Source: Turbatrix aceti (Eukaryota > Nematoda > Chromadorea > Rhabditida > Panagrolaimidae). Taken from it: DNA of 64,000 nt. A program made the translations under genes and the position numbers. The notes under the pieces were generated by a model. It ran no database searches, was not told the origin of the DNA, and saw nothing but the letters and a program-made list of their open reading frames with translations. Positions 21,401-32,810 of the stretch are shown piece by piece (within the stretch, counting starts at the first letter, position 1; each line of letters opens with the position of its first letter). Location: positions 1 to 64,000 of the forward strand of contig OZ017767.1 in NCBI GenBank assembly GCA_963969345.1, in the 5' to 3' direction.

Positions 21401-24400
21401 CTGGCTGAAGATGAAGAGTTCGTTATTTACTCTACCTTTAACATGCGGCGCGCTTTTGCTCATGCAAAGTATATTGCCGCCGATGGAACTTTTGGAATTA
21501 CGATGCCCGGTTTTGCACAACTTTGGACCATTTTGGCTTACGTTAAGAACGATAAGGGATACGAATGGTCACCTGTTATGACTGCGGCAATGAGAAATCG
21601 GCATGAAAAAACTTACACCAAAGTTCTGACAACTTTCATGGAAGCGGTGAATGACGACGGTTTCAGTTTCCATATCAAGCAAGTTAGTGTTGATTATGAG
21701 CAAGCTCAACTGAACGCCATTCGAGCAGTTTTGAAAGGAGCTAAAATCACCGGCTGTTTTTTTCACTTTCGCCGAGCGTGCCGCCGAAAGTTTCTGAGTC
21801 TTAAACTGGGAGCGTACGAAAAAAAGTACGATCACGTCCAAGAATGGTTCAACCACCTACAAACGATGTTTCTGCTTCCGTATGAACACCGGCAAAGGTA
21901 TTTCAACGAAGTCCTCAGCGAGCTCCCGAAAAAACCGAAGGGATTCAAAAAACAATGGCCCACGAAGCGTTTCCAGGTATGTTTTATGCCGTTAATCAAA
22001 AAAAAGTTTAATGCGTTTTTAGGAATAATTGGACTACTTGCTCAAGTACTGGATTCGGTACAAATTCACGTTCTTTGGAAATCCCTTGCGCACTTCAAAC
22101 CCATGCGAAGGCTATCACAGTGCGCTAAAGCGCTGTGATGACGTCCGAATGCATCCAACGGCGGGCCAATTCTATTGGGTGATGCACCGGATTCATGGAA
22201 AGCTTGAAAAACGCCTTCTGCAGCTGCTTGAACTCAAAGCTCCAACAAAGCCCAAATCTACCAAATACGCTAACCTGCAGAAACGGTACAATACGTACGA
22301 GGGTCAATACAAGCGGACTATTAAGGCAAACTACGACAACCTCACAACGAGCGAGTTTGTGCAACAAGTTTACAAGTACCTCAAAAAAGTCACGTACCTT
22401 AACATCAAGACTGGCTACGAACTCAACGGACCACATCTTCCCAATGAAGTCGAACACAACATTCCTGAAAGCGACGACTCAGTTTCCACGTAAACATACT
22501 TAACCTATTATTTTTCAGGGTTTTTCAATCGACAAATTTTTCTGCTAGGATCTAAAAAAGCGTGCTCGCTCTGCTCCTGTTCTTCACATTTATATTATCT
22601 TGCTCTTGCTTCAGCTTCTGCTGTGAGCAAGAGCAAGAGCGTACAATGAGCAGGAGCATTTTGGGAAGCAAGAAAAAACTCAGCTATTTTTACAATTTTT
22701 TTTATCAACATGTAGTTTAAAAACAACATGTAGTAGTTTACAATTAAAAAAAACATAATTTTAAGATTTAAAAATTTGTTTAACGTTGATTTATGTTTTT
22801 AAAAATCAAACGCGCGAAAGTTAAAAAAAATCAAGATGATATTTATGTGTATCAGCTAAATAAGTTTTTTTTTTTTTTTTAAATTCTGTATTGCTAAATA
22901 AGTAGTGCTACCTGTAGATATTAGGTTGGTCGGAAAAAAACCGTTGTTTAACCGAAAATAAAACTTAAAACAAACTGATAAAAATAGGCATCAATCCAAA
23001 ACATATTGCCCTTTGTGACTAGTGGTCTTTTGTCTTTCGTGCCGCAAAAAAAGGGACAATTTTCTAAAAAACTGTAATAGTTGAATTCTTTTTATTTCAT
23101 TTTTTCTTAACCAAGGCAAGCTCCAAATAACGTATCAAGTGGTAATTAAAAAATGCACTGTCACCGCTTTGAGATTTTTCAAGCTATGTTACTCATTTTT
23201 GGCTTTTATGCAGTCTTAAGAACCAAAAAAGGTGTATTTGATATTGAAGTATACCTGCTTATTTTTTTTTAACAACGGCAGTTCCTTTGCAACGCGATCC
23301 TACTTATAACTTTGTGTATTGATTTTAAAAATCACTGCTAGAAAAATGGAAATATTTGAAAAATTGACCGTTAAAAAAAATAATTTAACAACGATTTTTT
23401 CCGACCAACCTAATAAAAAACAGACATAATAATGTTACAACAACTTTAACATTTTTCTTTATTAGCACGGTCAACGACGATGACAAAGACGCTGACAGCG
23501 ACAACGAATCAGTTATCTCAAGTAGGATTTTTAACATTATTTGTAATATCATTATTTGTAAGTGAGGTTAAATACGTTTAGTTCCCAGCAATCGTGAAGG
23601 GCCCTCGAGCGATAGCAGCCTACGTTCGTCAATTTCGTCAAACAGCACAACATCTTCGCACTCAATGGATTCCTCTACTTCAATTCAACAAAACAAATCC
23701 ACGGTTTCGACGGAAAAGAAGAAACAAACTACCTCCAAGACGACGCCCCAGATTAAGTCAACACCAAAATCAAAGAAAACAAAATCGGTGATAGTGAAAA
23801 AACTGAAATCGACGACAGTGAACAAACCAAAATCGACGACAGTAAAAAAACCGAAATCGACGATAGCAAATAGGCTTAGCGCTTCTCCCAACATCGAACA
23901 CAACTTCGATGTGTCCAGTACGATTTTAAGCATTAATATTTAATACAAACCAGTGGAAATTCATTTCAGTTCCAAGCCCTTGTCAAAAGCCGTCAGACGA
24001 TTGTAGCTCATCAGCTTCGTGGAAAAGCGCAGCATCCTGGCACTCAATGGATTTTTCTTTTGTTCAGCAACCCGAACTCATGGTTTCGTCGGAACGTAAA
24101 AAACCAGAAGCTGTTCCCAAAGCTAAGTCTTCGACGGAGGTGAAGAAACGAACAGCTCGCAAAGCCATGTCCTCAAACAACGTGAAAGAAAAGAAACCGC
24201 TCAAAGTCAAAGAATCAAAACCGAAGAAGCCGAAATTGGTGAAAATCAGAAAAACCTCCCAAAAGTACCCAAAACACTTTCCCCGAAGGGGAGTGAGGCT
24301 GTTCGAACCCACTCATCCTCGATATGGGCTGTACTGTTCTCCCAGTACTTCCCCTTCTGACGATGTCAAAATTGCTCAGCAGCAAATCGAAAAACCGTCG

Positions 24401-25111
24401 TCAACGCCCGAAAACCCGATTTCAACAAAACCTGAGGATCTTCATTTTGAATCAACTTTCCCCCGCGACTCAAAGGAATTGGAGATAACCCGTAAATTAA
24501 TTTTTTTTTCATATTATTATATAAACGTATGTACATAGTATTATTTTTCAGATTCGGGAAGAGTTCCAAAATCCTTTGAATACGAAGTTCCCAATGTGGC
24601 ATACATGGCAAATTGTCTGGAAACTATGGGCATGGATCCCAGTATGGCGATGAACTCTCCTTTGCTAAAGTTTAGCAATTTCAAAAGTGTCATTGCCGAA
24701 CCTGTTGATGGCCCGGATGTTGATGGTGACGGCAGCTGCGGGTTCAGGTCCCTCTCATATCTGCTAACGGGCGTTCAAACGCATCACTGGCCCCTTCGGA
24801 TGTTCGTCTACAATCGGCGCGTGGCTGAAGGCGACTTGCAGGCTTCTAGCTTCGAGAACCTGCACGAAAACAATGTCACTCTCGAAAACTGGATGTGCTC
24901 GGAAGACCTGATCTGTTTTGCCAAAGCTGTCAGGCTCAACGTGATCTGCTACGTTACTCATCATCCTCAGTACATTGATCCGTTTTTTATCGTTTTCGGC
25001 AGTCAAGGCAGTGTTAATATCAGCAACCCTGCCACACCTTCCATTGCTATTCATCACATCTGGAATCTTCATTACAAACCCATCGTGTCTGCAGCGAACG
25101 CAACTGCCTAA
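18424..25111 (+). CDS. MULE transposase fused to OTU-like cysteine protease (9 exons, premature stop)
   Basis: Exons: 18424-18459, 18512-18696, 18741-19065, 21233-21976, 22023-22489, 23466-23521, 23582-23917, 23970-24491, 24552-25111; frames join to ~1076 codons. Residues ~75-160 hold a FLYWCH-like zinc finger (YYHCEAC then YWDNHHRDC). Residues ~260-500 are the MULE catalytic core: AADGTF (first Asp), SVDYEQA (second Asp), GCFFHFRR, and SNPCEGYH (Glu) after the next intron. A Lys/Ser/Thr-rich, repetitive linker follows (exons 6-8). The last ~130 residues look like an OTU deubiquitinase: DGDGSCGFRS with the nucleophilic Cys, and LHYKPI with the His. Exon 5 opens with GAA TAA, a stop at 22026-22028 that splits the core. 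Intron 3 (2.2 kb) and intron 5 carry MITEs. Whether the OTU part is translated with the transposase needs a cDNA; the linking phases all agree. Confidence 0.75.
19551..19635 (-). mobile_element. RTE-type 3' tail within MULE intron 3
   Basis: (CTTTA)n then TTACTCTTCCTCATGTCAAA and GAGAGACAAATATGAGTATC, a diverged 3' end of the family at 13184-13322. Confidence 0.6.
20423..20587. mobile_element. GAGC-rich hAT-type MITE in MULE intron 3
   Basis: Starts CAGGGTTTTCTAATTTGAC and ends GTCAAAAACCCTG. Flanking octamers AAAATGGT and AAAATGAT match at seven of eight positions, as for a hAT target duplication. The body has GCTCGCTCCGCTC-type words like the elements at 9436 and 42582. Confidence 0.7.
22516..22680. 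repeat. Degenerate GAGC-rich element in MULE intron 5
   Basis: Begins CAGGGTTTTTCAATCGAC, like the left end of the element at 20423. It holds GCTCGCTCTGCTCCTG and a GAGCAAGAGC stretch in inverted order. No right terminus is evident, so it is probably a truncated MITE. Confidence 0.5.
22921..23413. mobile_element. Mariner-type MITE in MULE intron 5 (493 bp)
   Basis: Ends are TTAGGTTGGTCGGAAAAAA and TTTTTTCCGACCAACCTAA, an inverted repeat of about 28 bp. A TA dinucleotide flanks each side (22919-22920 and 23414-23415). TTAGGTTGG is a typical mariner terminus. No transposase is encoded, so it depended on another copy. Confidence 0.8.
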
Positions 25112-25858
25112 TTTACATATTTTTCTTTAATTTCTGAATTGTGAGGGTAAACATGGAAACATTTCAAAAATAAAAAATACGTGTGTGTAATTAAATTTAA
25201 TTAAGGACTAAAGTGCGTTCAAACAAGATAAGTTCACAAATTAACGTACTTTTTTTTGCCAATTTACATTCAGTCACTCACATTCGGTAATCTAAAACTG
25301 TGAAAAAATTAACGCGCCATACTTTTATCACTAAAATTATAATATTTTTTGGTACAAAACTGTGTGCCTTCTGGCAATGGAACAGCTAGCATAAGCACAC
25401 ATGAAACAACCAATAATCGAAGAGTTTTCAAAGTAAAAAATGGCTTCCATTTTCGAAGGGGCCACGTTTATGGTTTCCAAATTCTTAGTGTTTTTTTCGT
25501 AGAAACCAAAAGCTATAATTTTCAGAACTGTTTAGTTCTTTAATTCTTTGAGATATGATGTAATTAACTCAGATATTCATTACCGCAATTTTCAGTAACT
25601 TTGTCTGTAAACTTAACAATATCAATTTTTTTCAGATATAAATTTTTCGATCATGATTTCATGAAACTTAAGATCAAAAATTATTTTATTTTGCGCAAGT
25701 TCTCGGTGGGTTTCGGATTTTTTGTTTCAGAATTCTGGGGTTAACACGCATTTGTCGTCGTAATTATTATAGAACGTAAATGAAATTTTTGAAACTTAAA
25801 TTTTGGAAATCTCGGATTGTATTGTTTCAGGCAAAGTGATGGGGTCAAAAATTATTGT
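25112..25858. other. 3' flank of the MULE gene
   Basis: AT-rich 3' UTR and spacer without a credible frame. AATAAA-like words lie just after the stop (CAAAAATAAAAAATACG near 25168). Confidence 0.4.
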
Positions 25859-28800
25859 TTGCCGTCGCGCAGACTCCAGACACACATTTTGGATTCTTAG
25901 GATATAGCGCGGATAAAGGTTTTATCCTATCCGCAGCGGCAGAGATACGATCTATGTTTTGTTTCAGTCTGATTACTGGTGCTAACAGCTATCGTTTGCC
26001 GTCGCGTTTTGAAGATAGACTTCAGAAATACGCATTTTGGATTCTTAGGATATAGCACGGATAAAGGTTTTATCCTATCCGCGGCGGTAGATACAACCTG
26101 TGTTTTGTTTCAGTCTGATTACTGGTGCTAACATCAGTCGTTTGCCGTCGCGTTTTGAAGATAGACTCCAGAAATACACATTTTGGATTCTTAGGATATA
26201 GCGCGGATAAAGGTTTTATCCTATTCGCAGCGGCAGAGATACGATCTATGTTTTGTTTCAGTCTGATTACTGGTGCTAACAGCTATCGTTTGCCGTCGCG
26301 TTTTGAAGATAGACTTCAGAAACACGCATTTTGGATTTTTGGGATATAGCACGGATAAAGGCTTTATCCTATCCGCGGCGGTAGATACAACCTGTGTTTT
26401 GTTTCAGTCTGATTACTGGTGCTAACAGCTATCGTTTGCCGTCGCGTTTTGAAGATAGACTTCAGAAACACGCATTTTGGATTTTTGGGATATAGCACGG
26501 ATAAAGGCTTTATCCTATCCGCGGCGGTAGATACAACCTGTGTTTTGTTTCAGTCTGATTACTGGTGCTAACATCAGTCGTTTGCCGTCGCGTTTTGAAG
26601 GTAGACTTCAGAAATACGCATTTTGGATTCTTAGGATATAGCGCGGATAAAGGTTTTATCCTATCCGCGGCGGTAGATACAACCTGTGTTTTGTTTCAGT
26701 CTGATTACTGGTGCTAACAGCTATCGTTTGCCGTCGCGTTTTGAAGATAGACTCCAGAAATACACATTTTGGATTCTTAGGATATAGCGCGGATAAAGGC
26801 TTTATCCTATCCGCAGCGGCAGAGATACAACCTGTGTTTTGTTTCACTCTGATTACTGGTGCTAACATCAGTCGTTTGCCGTCGCGTTTTGAAGGTAGAC
26901 TTCAGAAACACGCATTTTGGATTCTTAGGATATAGCGCGGATAAAGGTTTTATCCTATCCGCAGCGGCAGAGATACGATCTATGTTTTGTTTCAGTCTGA
27001 TTACTGGTGCTAACAGCTATCGTTTGCCGTCGCGTTTTGAAGATAGACTTCAGAAACACGCATTTTGGATTTTTGGGATATAGCACGGATAAAGGCTTTA
27101 TCCTATCCGCGGCGGTAGATACAACCTGTGTTTTGTTTCAGTCTGATTACTGGTGCTAACATCAGTCGTTTGCCGTCGCGTTTTGAAGGTAGACTTCAGA
27201 AATACGCATTTTGGATTCTTAGGATATAGCGCGGATAAAGGTTTTATCCTATCCGCGGCGGTAGATACAACCTGTGTTTTGTTTCAGTCTGATTACTGGT
27301 GCTAACATCAGTCGTTTGCCGTCGCGTTTTGAAGGTAGACTTCAGAAATACGCATTTTGGATTCTTAGGATATAGCGCGGATAAAGGTTTTATCCTATCC
27401 GCGGCGGTAGATACAACCTGTGTTTTGTTTCAGTCTGATTACTGGTGCTAACAGCTATCGTTTGCCGTCGCGTTTTGAAGATAGACTCCAGAAATACACA
27501 TTTTGGATTCTTAGGATATAGCGCGGATAAAGGCTTTATCCTATCCGCAGCGGCAGAGATACAACCTGTGTTTTGTTTCACTCTGATTACTGGTGCTAAC
27601 ATCAGTCGTTTGCCGTCGCGTTTTGAAGGTAGACTTCAGAAACACGCATTTTGGATTCTTAGGATATAGCGCGGATAAAGGTTTTATCCTATCCGCAGCG
27701 GCAGAGATACGATCTATGTTTTGTTTCAGTCTGATTACTGGTGCTAACAGCTATCGTTTGCCGTCGCGTTTTGAAGATAGACTCCAGAAATACACATTTT
27801 GGATTCTTAGGATATAGCGCGGATAAAGGTTTTATCCTATTCGCAGCGGCAGAGATACGATCTATGTTTTGTTTCAGTCTGATTACTGGTGCTAACAGCT
27901 ATCGTTTGCCGTCGCGTTTTGAAGATAGACTCCAGAAATACACATTTTGGATTCTTAGGATATAGCGCGGATAAAGGCTTTATCCTATCCGCAGCGGCAG
28001 AGATACGATCTATGTTTTGTTTCAGTCTGATTACTGGTGCTAACAGCTATCGTTTGCCGTCGCGTTTTGAAGATAGACTCCAGAAATACACATTTTGGAT
28101 TCTTAGGATATAGCGCGGATAAAGGCTTTATCCTATCCGCAGCGGCAGAGATACAACCTGTGTTTTGTTTCACTCTGATTACTGGTGCTAACATCAGTCG
28201 TTTGCCGTCGCGTTTTGAAGATAGACTTCAGAAATACGCATTTTGGATTCTTAGGATATAGCGCGGATAAAGGCTTTATCCTATCCGCAGCGGCAGAGAT
28301 ACGATCTATGTTTTGTTTCACTCTGATTACTGGTGCTAACATCAGTCGTTTGCCGTCGCGTTTTGAAGATAGACTCCAGAAATACGCATTTTGGATTCTT
28401 AGGATATAGCACGGATAAAGGCTTTATCCTATCCGCAGCGGCAGAGATACGATCTATGTTTTGTTTCAGTCTGATTACTGGTGCTAACAGCTATCGTTTG
28501 CCGTCGCGTTTTGAAGATAGACTCCAGAAATACACATTTTGGATTCTTAGGATATAGCGCGGATAAAGGTTTTATCCTATTCGCAGCGGCAGAGATACGA
28601 TCTATGTTTTGTTTCAGTCTGATTACTGGTGCTAACAGCTATCGTTTGCCGTCGCGTTTTGAAGATAGACTCCAGAAATACACATTTTGGATTCTTAGGA
28701 TATAGCGCGGATAAAGGTTTTATCCTATTCGCAGCGGCAGAGATACAACCTGTGTTTTGTTTCACTCTGATTACTGGTGCTAACATCAGTCGTTTGCCGT

Positions 28801-29335
28801 CGCGTTTTGAAGATAGACTTCAGAAATACGCATTTTGGATTCTTAGGATATAGCGCGGATAAAGGCTTTATCCTATCCGCGGCGGTAGATACAACCTGTG
28901 TTTTGTTTCAGTCTGATTACTGGTGCTAACAGCTATCGTTTGCCGTCGCGTTTTGAAGATAGACTTCAGAAATACGCATTTTGGATTCTTAGGATATAGC
29001 ACGGATAAAGGCTTTATCCTATTCGCAGCGGCAGAGATACAACCTGTGTTTTGTTTCACTCTGATTACTGGTGCTAACATCAGTCGTTTGCCGTCGCGTT
29101 TTGAAGATAGACTTCAGAAATACACATTTTGGATTCTTAGGATATAGCGCGGATAAAGGTTTTATCCTATCCGCGGCGGTAGATACAACCTGTGTTTTGT
29201 TTCAGTCTGATTACTGGTGCTAACAGCTATCGTTTGCCGTCGCGTTTTGAAGATAGACTCCAGAAATACACATTTTTGGATTCTTAGGATATAGAACGGA
29301 TAAAGGCTTTATCCGATCTGTGCTGGCGGACTGAT
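25859..29335 (+). repeat. Right-arm satellite array, ~23 copies of 148 bp
   Basis: Units start TTGCCGTCGCGTTTTGAAG and repeat every 147-148 bp with few differences. Variants alternate at fixed sites (AACAGCTATCG or AACATCAGTCG; GCAGCGGCAGAGATACGATC or GCGGCGGTAGATACAACCTG; ..CAGTCTGATT or ..CACTCTGATT), so two or three subtypes are intermixed. Longer blocks (for example 26560-26860 and 27300-27600) recur, suggesting higher-order amplification. All units keep an open ~74-codon frame because the period is close to a multiple of three plus one, but I regard it as noncoding. Confidence 0.9.
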
Positions 29336-29349
29336 TATTTAATGCAAAA

Positions 29350-29789
29350 TAATTAAAACGGTTAAGAATAAAAAAAATAAAATTAGCACGATTAAGAATA
29401 ACAAAATAATAACATTTTGGTAAAACAAAGAAGCAAAACGCGCAAAAACAACGAAATTTGAATTATCATGTTCCTAAAGCGAATACAAACTTTTTAGACA
29501 CAAAAACAAATTCAAAACCAAGGTTTTCGCTTTAATGCTAGAAAAATGCGCACGCGCTTCATTATTGATCACCAAAAAACACGATTCCAGTTTTGTCGAA
29601 ATTCAATTTTGTCGAAGTTCCGTTTTGGGCAAATCAGACAATACCAGTTCAGTTTTGTCGAAGTTCAGTTTTGTCGAAGTTCCGTTTTGAGCAAATCAGT
29701 ATACTCACAATTCAATTTTGTCGAAGTTCATTTTTGTCGAAGTTGAGTTTTTTCGAAGTTGAGGTTTGTCGAAGTTCCGACACTGAACC
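29350..29789 (-). repeat. Right terminal inverted repeat of the MULE
   Basis: Reverse complement of 16931-17370 with scattered differences; the outer part is made of TTTTGTCGAAGTTC units. It ends CACTGAACC at 29789, directly followed by the second GGCGACCGA. Confidence 0.85.
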
Positions 29790-29846
29790 GGCGACCGAAG
29801 AGTGCACGGGTGCACAGCAAGTACAGTGTGTACGCGTAAAGGGTAC

Positions 29847-30196
29847 TGCTACCGGGGCTCCCGGCTAGCTCGCGCTTCCTCGTAGATCCCGGACACTTCG
29901 TAGTAGACAATAGTTTATCCGTAGAATCTCTCGTACAACAACCGTGAACAATTATGCATAAACGATGACTCGATGACGACGACCGCTGCGTGTCCCCAAC
30001 CGGGACGAGCGCGTGCCACGCGCGACCTGCCTGCTGCTACTCCCGCCGACCAGAATGATGACTTCGCGTCATCGGTCGCTGCCGATCTGCTTGTCTTGCC
30101 GGCGCACGCTTCCCTCGTGGCCGCACACGTTCTCTGCCTCGCGCTCGTGGCTCGCTCACCAGTCCCTGGGAGAATGGTCAACCAGTCCCGGTACCA
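29847..30196 (-). repeat. LTR (3' LTR in element orientation)
   Basis: 350-bp long terminal repeat with TG..CA ends in both orientations; contains the inverted motif GAATGATGACTTCGCGTCAT shared with the relic at 2816-2860. Confidence 0.85.
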
Positions 30197-31664
30197 CTCC
30201 TTCCCCCAGCTGACCGTCGTCGCTGGATCCAACCGGATCCTGCGTCACGCGTCAGCTCAACTGAGCCGACCGGGACTGCGCCTGTAGTCGTCTTCGTCGC
30301 CTTTGACTTCCTTCGGTTCCTCGAACTTCACTCAACTGAGTGGATTTCATCCTGTTTGACCGCATGCTCAGCCACCTTCTTCCGGTGCCACCAGCCGTCC
30401 ACCGCCATCCACAAAGGCCCCTTCTGGCTCGCTGGCCGAAGCTCTGCACTTCCATGGATGCGTTGGACCTCTTTCGGTATTCTTCCGCGTTGCCCCCCTG
30501 AGCGGTGTCTTTGTTGGTTCCTCTCCTTGAATCTCACTCAACTGAGCGGCTTTCATCCTGCTTCCTGCTGTGCCCGTAGCCGCTCGCCGCCGTCCACGTA
30601 AGGCCCCTTCTGGCTCACTGGCCGGAAGCTCTGCTCTTCCGATGGACACCTTCTTCTGATGGTGGCTGCTTCCTTCGCCGGACCATCCCGCCGGTCACCT
30701 TGCGACGATGTCCATCCCCAGTTGGCCCAATCCTGGCACATGTGCACCTGGCCGGATTCTCTGCCCTTCTGCTGGATCTCTTGCACTGCTTCGCCGTCGT
30801 CTTCATTCCGTGACTGGCTCCAACCACGCCACTGCTGCCTGTGTCTCGCTGGCCAACTGCCCTGCCACAGGTATTCCGTCGTCTTCATTACCCAACTGGG
30901 TGTCCGTCACGTGACAGGTTCCAACCATTCCACCACTCTGCTGCATGCCTCACCCGGATCAACTGATCAGCTGCATGTCTTACGCCTCTTCGCGCAGCCT
31001 CGCTGCCCAATTCTCTGCATCCTGTGTCGCTGCCGCACTGCCACCAGTCATCCTTGCAGTCCGCTTGCCTCCCGGGCCGATCTTCCTCCATGACGCTGCT
31101 GCTCTGGGCCGCCAGCTGCCTCTCTGTGCTGCACTGCACGGCCATTTCATTCTCTACGCCATCACTCGCGCTCGGATTCTTTGCAGCTCAACTGAACTGT
31201 CACTGATGATGCACGCCTGGACCGCCATCGGTTTCTCTCACAACCCGCTCGTCTGCTGTGCAGATGCACGTACCCAATGCCTGATTGCACCACATCACAA
31301 CTGCGACGTGCTCGGCGGTTTTCCTGATGTGGCTTCCATCCTTGACCGCCGGACAACTCGATTCTCGCAACTCAACTGAGCTGTTGCTGCCTTGGTTCGC
31401 TTCTTCCTTTCCACCAGCCAATTGGCCTGGTCACTCCGTCGCCGCGAAATCAAAAACATGGCGCTTTGCCTAGGCCATTCTTGAGTGATTCTGGTCGCAG
31501 GCCAAGCCAACTGGCCTGACCTCGGGAGAGCGTCGTTGTCGTTGATCCTCGTTTCTTCTCTCCGCTGCGTGTTGCCGTAGTGCGTGTGCCGCGTCGCCGC
31601 CATCGATCGATCGTAGTCGTAGTCTCTTCTTCCGCGTAGTTGGAATCCCACTCTCGTCACCATT

Positions 31665-32014
31665 TGCTACCGGGGCTCCCGGCTAGCTCGCGCTTCCTCG
31701 TAGATCCCGGACACTTCGTAGTAGACAATAGTTTATCCGTAGAATCTCTCGTACAACAACCGTGAACAATTATGCATAAACGATGACTCGATGACGACGA
31801 CCGCTGCGTGTCCCCAACCGGGACGAGCGCGTGCCACGCGCGACCTGCCTGCTGCTACTCCCGCCGACCAGAATGATGACTTCGCGTCATCGGTCGCTGC
31901 CGATCTGCTTGTCTTGCCGGCGCACGCTTCCCTCGTGGCCGCACACGTTCTCTGCCTCGCGCTCGTGGCTCGCTCACCAGTCCCTGGGAGAATGGTCAAC
32001 CAGTCCCGGTACCA
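31665..32014 (-). repeat. LTR (5' LTR in element orientation)
   Basis: Apparently identical to 29847-30196; the primer-binding site lies immediately inside it on the minus strand. Confidence 0.85.
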
Positions 32015-32190
32015 GGTACATAGTACAAAGTCGTTCCTACGCCCGGCACAGCGGACCAGGAATACTGACAGCCTCGCTTTCGTTTTCCCTGTACAACCAA
32101 TCTTCTATTTTTCATTTGGAACACATTTTACCTTGCTAATGAAACCGCGTTCTAAAAGCATTGCACAAAGCGTTAAAAAATCATGAAACA
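32015..32190. repeat. Continuation of duplicated block after both insertions
   Basis: After the second GGTAC the sequence CAAAGTCGTTCCTACGCC and CTTCTATTTTTCATTTGG matches 34668-34780 of the second block, so the MULE and LTR element interrupt what was once continuous sequence. Confidence 0.65.
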
Positions 32191-32700
32191 AATAATTGAG
32201 TTTTGCTGCAAAGTTCAGAATTTATTCACAATAATAATAGATATTTTTCACCAGAAATATGAAATATTTTGACTTTGTGCTTTTGATGCTGTTAACACGG
32301 ATAACAAACATAAATTTTATCATGGATAAATAATTGGGTAGAGAATGAAGACTCCGTTTACAAAAGCGGTAGCGGGCGTGAACGTATCTTCAAGACGTCA
32401 AAAAGCAGAGGAAACATCAGTGCGTCACCATCGGCACGGCACCTTCAACGCAAAATCGCACAAAATGTAAATAAATATGCCCTAGTAAATATGTAAATAT
32501 GCGTTAGTACGAAAAAATAGTAAATCATTGAATAATAGGTAGAAAAAAATTGTCCAAGATACTAGAAAATAAAGAAATAATTATGTTTGCATAAATTATT
32601 CTACAATTATCAACGGAAAAACACGATTAAAAAAGAAACTTGTTCATTCTCTTCGTGAGGTTTGTTCAAAAAAATATTTTTTTCGTTTCCCCTGATCTCT
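32191..32700. other. No gene recognised
   Basis: AT-rich sequence lacking credible exons; the right part begins the similarity to the region upstream of 15864. Confidence 0.35.
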
Positions 32701-32810
32701 GATCAATTCGTTGTTGATGTTTTTTTACAATTTGTTTTTTCTTGTTTGTTCTCTCGCCTTCTTTAACCCACTCTTTTGTTTTCGTTCATCCATACTACAC
32801 ACGGGCGTGT

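Larger units (their letters stand above)
16931..29789 (+). mobile_element. Complete 12.9-kb Mutator-like (MULE) foldback transposon
   Basis: Left end GGTTCAGTGTCGGAACTTCG and right end CGAAGTTCCGACACTGAACC are perfect inverted repeats. Similarity continues inward for about 430 bp, then through the 148-bp satellite present on both arms in opposite orientation. The 9-bp sequence GGCGACCGA flanks both sides (16722-16730 and 29790-29798), matching the 8-11-bp target duplications of Mutator-like elements. A paralogous unoccupied site at about 34604-34619 contains this 9-mer once. Inside is one multi-exon gene with MULE transposase, FLYWCH-like and OTU-like parts (18424-25111). Introns contain later insertions of hAT, mariner and RTE pieces. 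FLYWCH-bearing animal MULEs (Phantom-type) with long subterminal repeats are the nearest group I know; assignment is by features only. Confidence 0.85.
29847..32014 (-). mobile_element. Non-autonomous LTR retrotransposon with identical LTRs
   Basis: Two direct repeats of 350 bp, 29847-30196 and 31665-32014, begin TGCTACCGGGG and end CCCGGTACCA on the plus strand. By eye they show no difference. GGTAC flanks both sides (29842-29846, 32015-32019), a 5-bp target duplication. Read on the minus strand, a primer-binding site TGGTGACGAGAGTGGGATTC lies two bases after the LTR at 31662, resembling the complement of a Ser-type tRNA 3' end. A polypurine tract (complement of CTCCTTCCCCC, 30197-30207) abuts the other LTR. 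The 1.47-kb interior is GC-rich with repeated CAACTGAG words and no gag or pol frame, so it is a TRIM/LARD-like element mobilised in trans. Confidence 0.85.

Noticed and set aside
25859..29335. Repeated ~74-codon open frames through the satellite array
   Set aside because: They arise from the 148-bp period and lack of stops; both strands show them and no start context or splice signals accompany them.
25859..29335. CRISPR-like array
   Set aside because: Units are contiguous 148-bp tandem repeats without unique spacers and lie in a eukaryotic transposon.
30013..31663. Several 100-144-codon frames in the LTR element
   Set aside because: GC-rich, stop-poor sequence on both strands; none has gag, protease, RT or integrase motifs.
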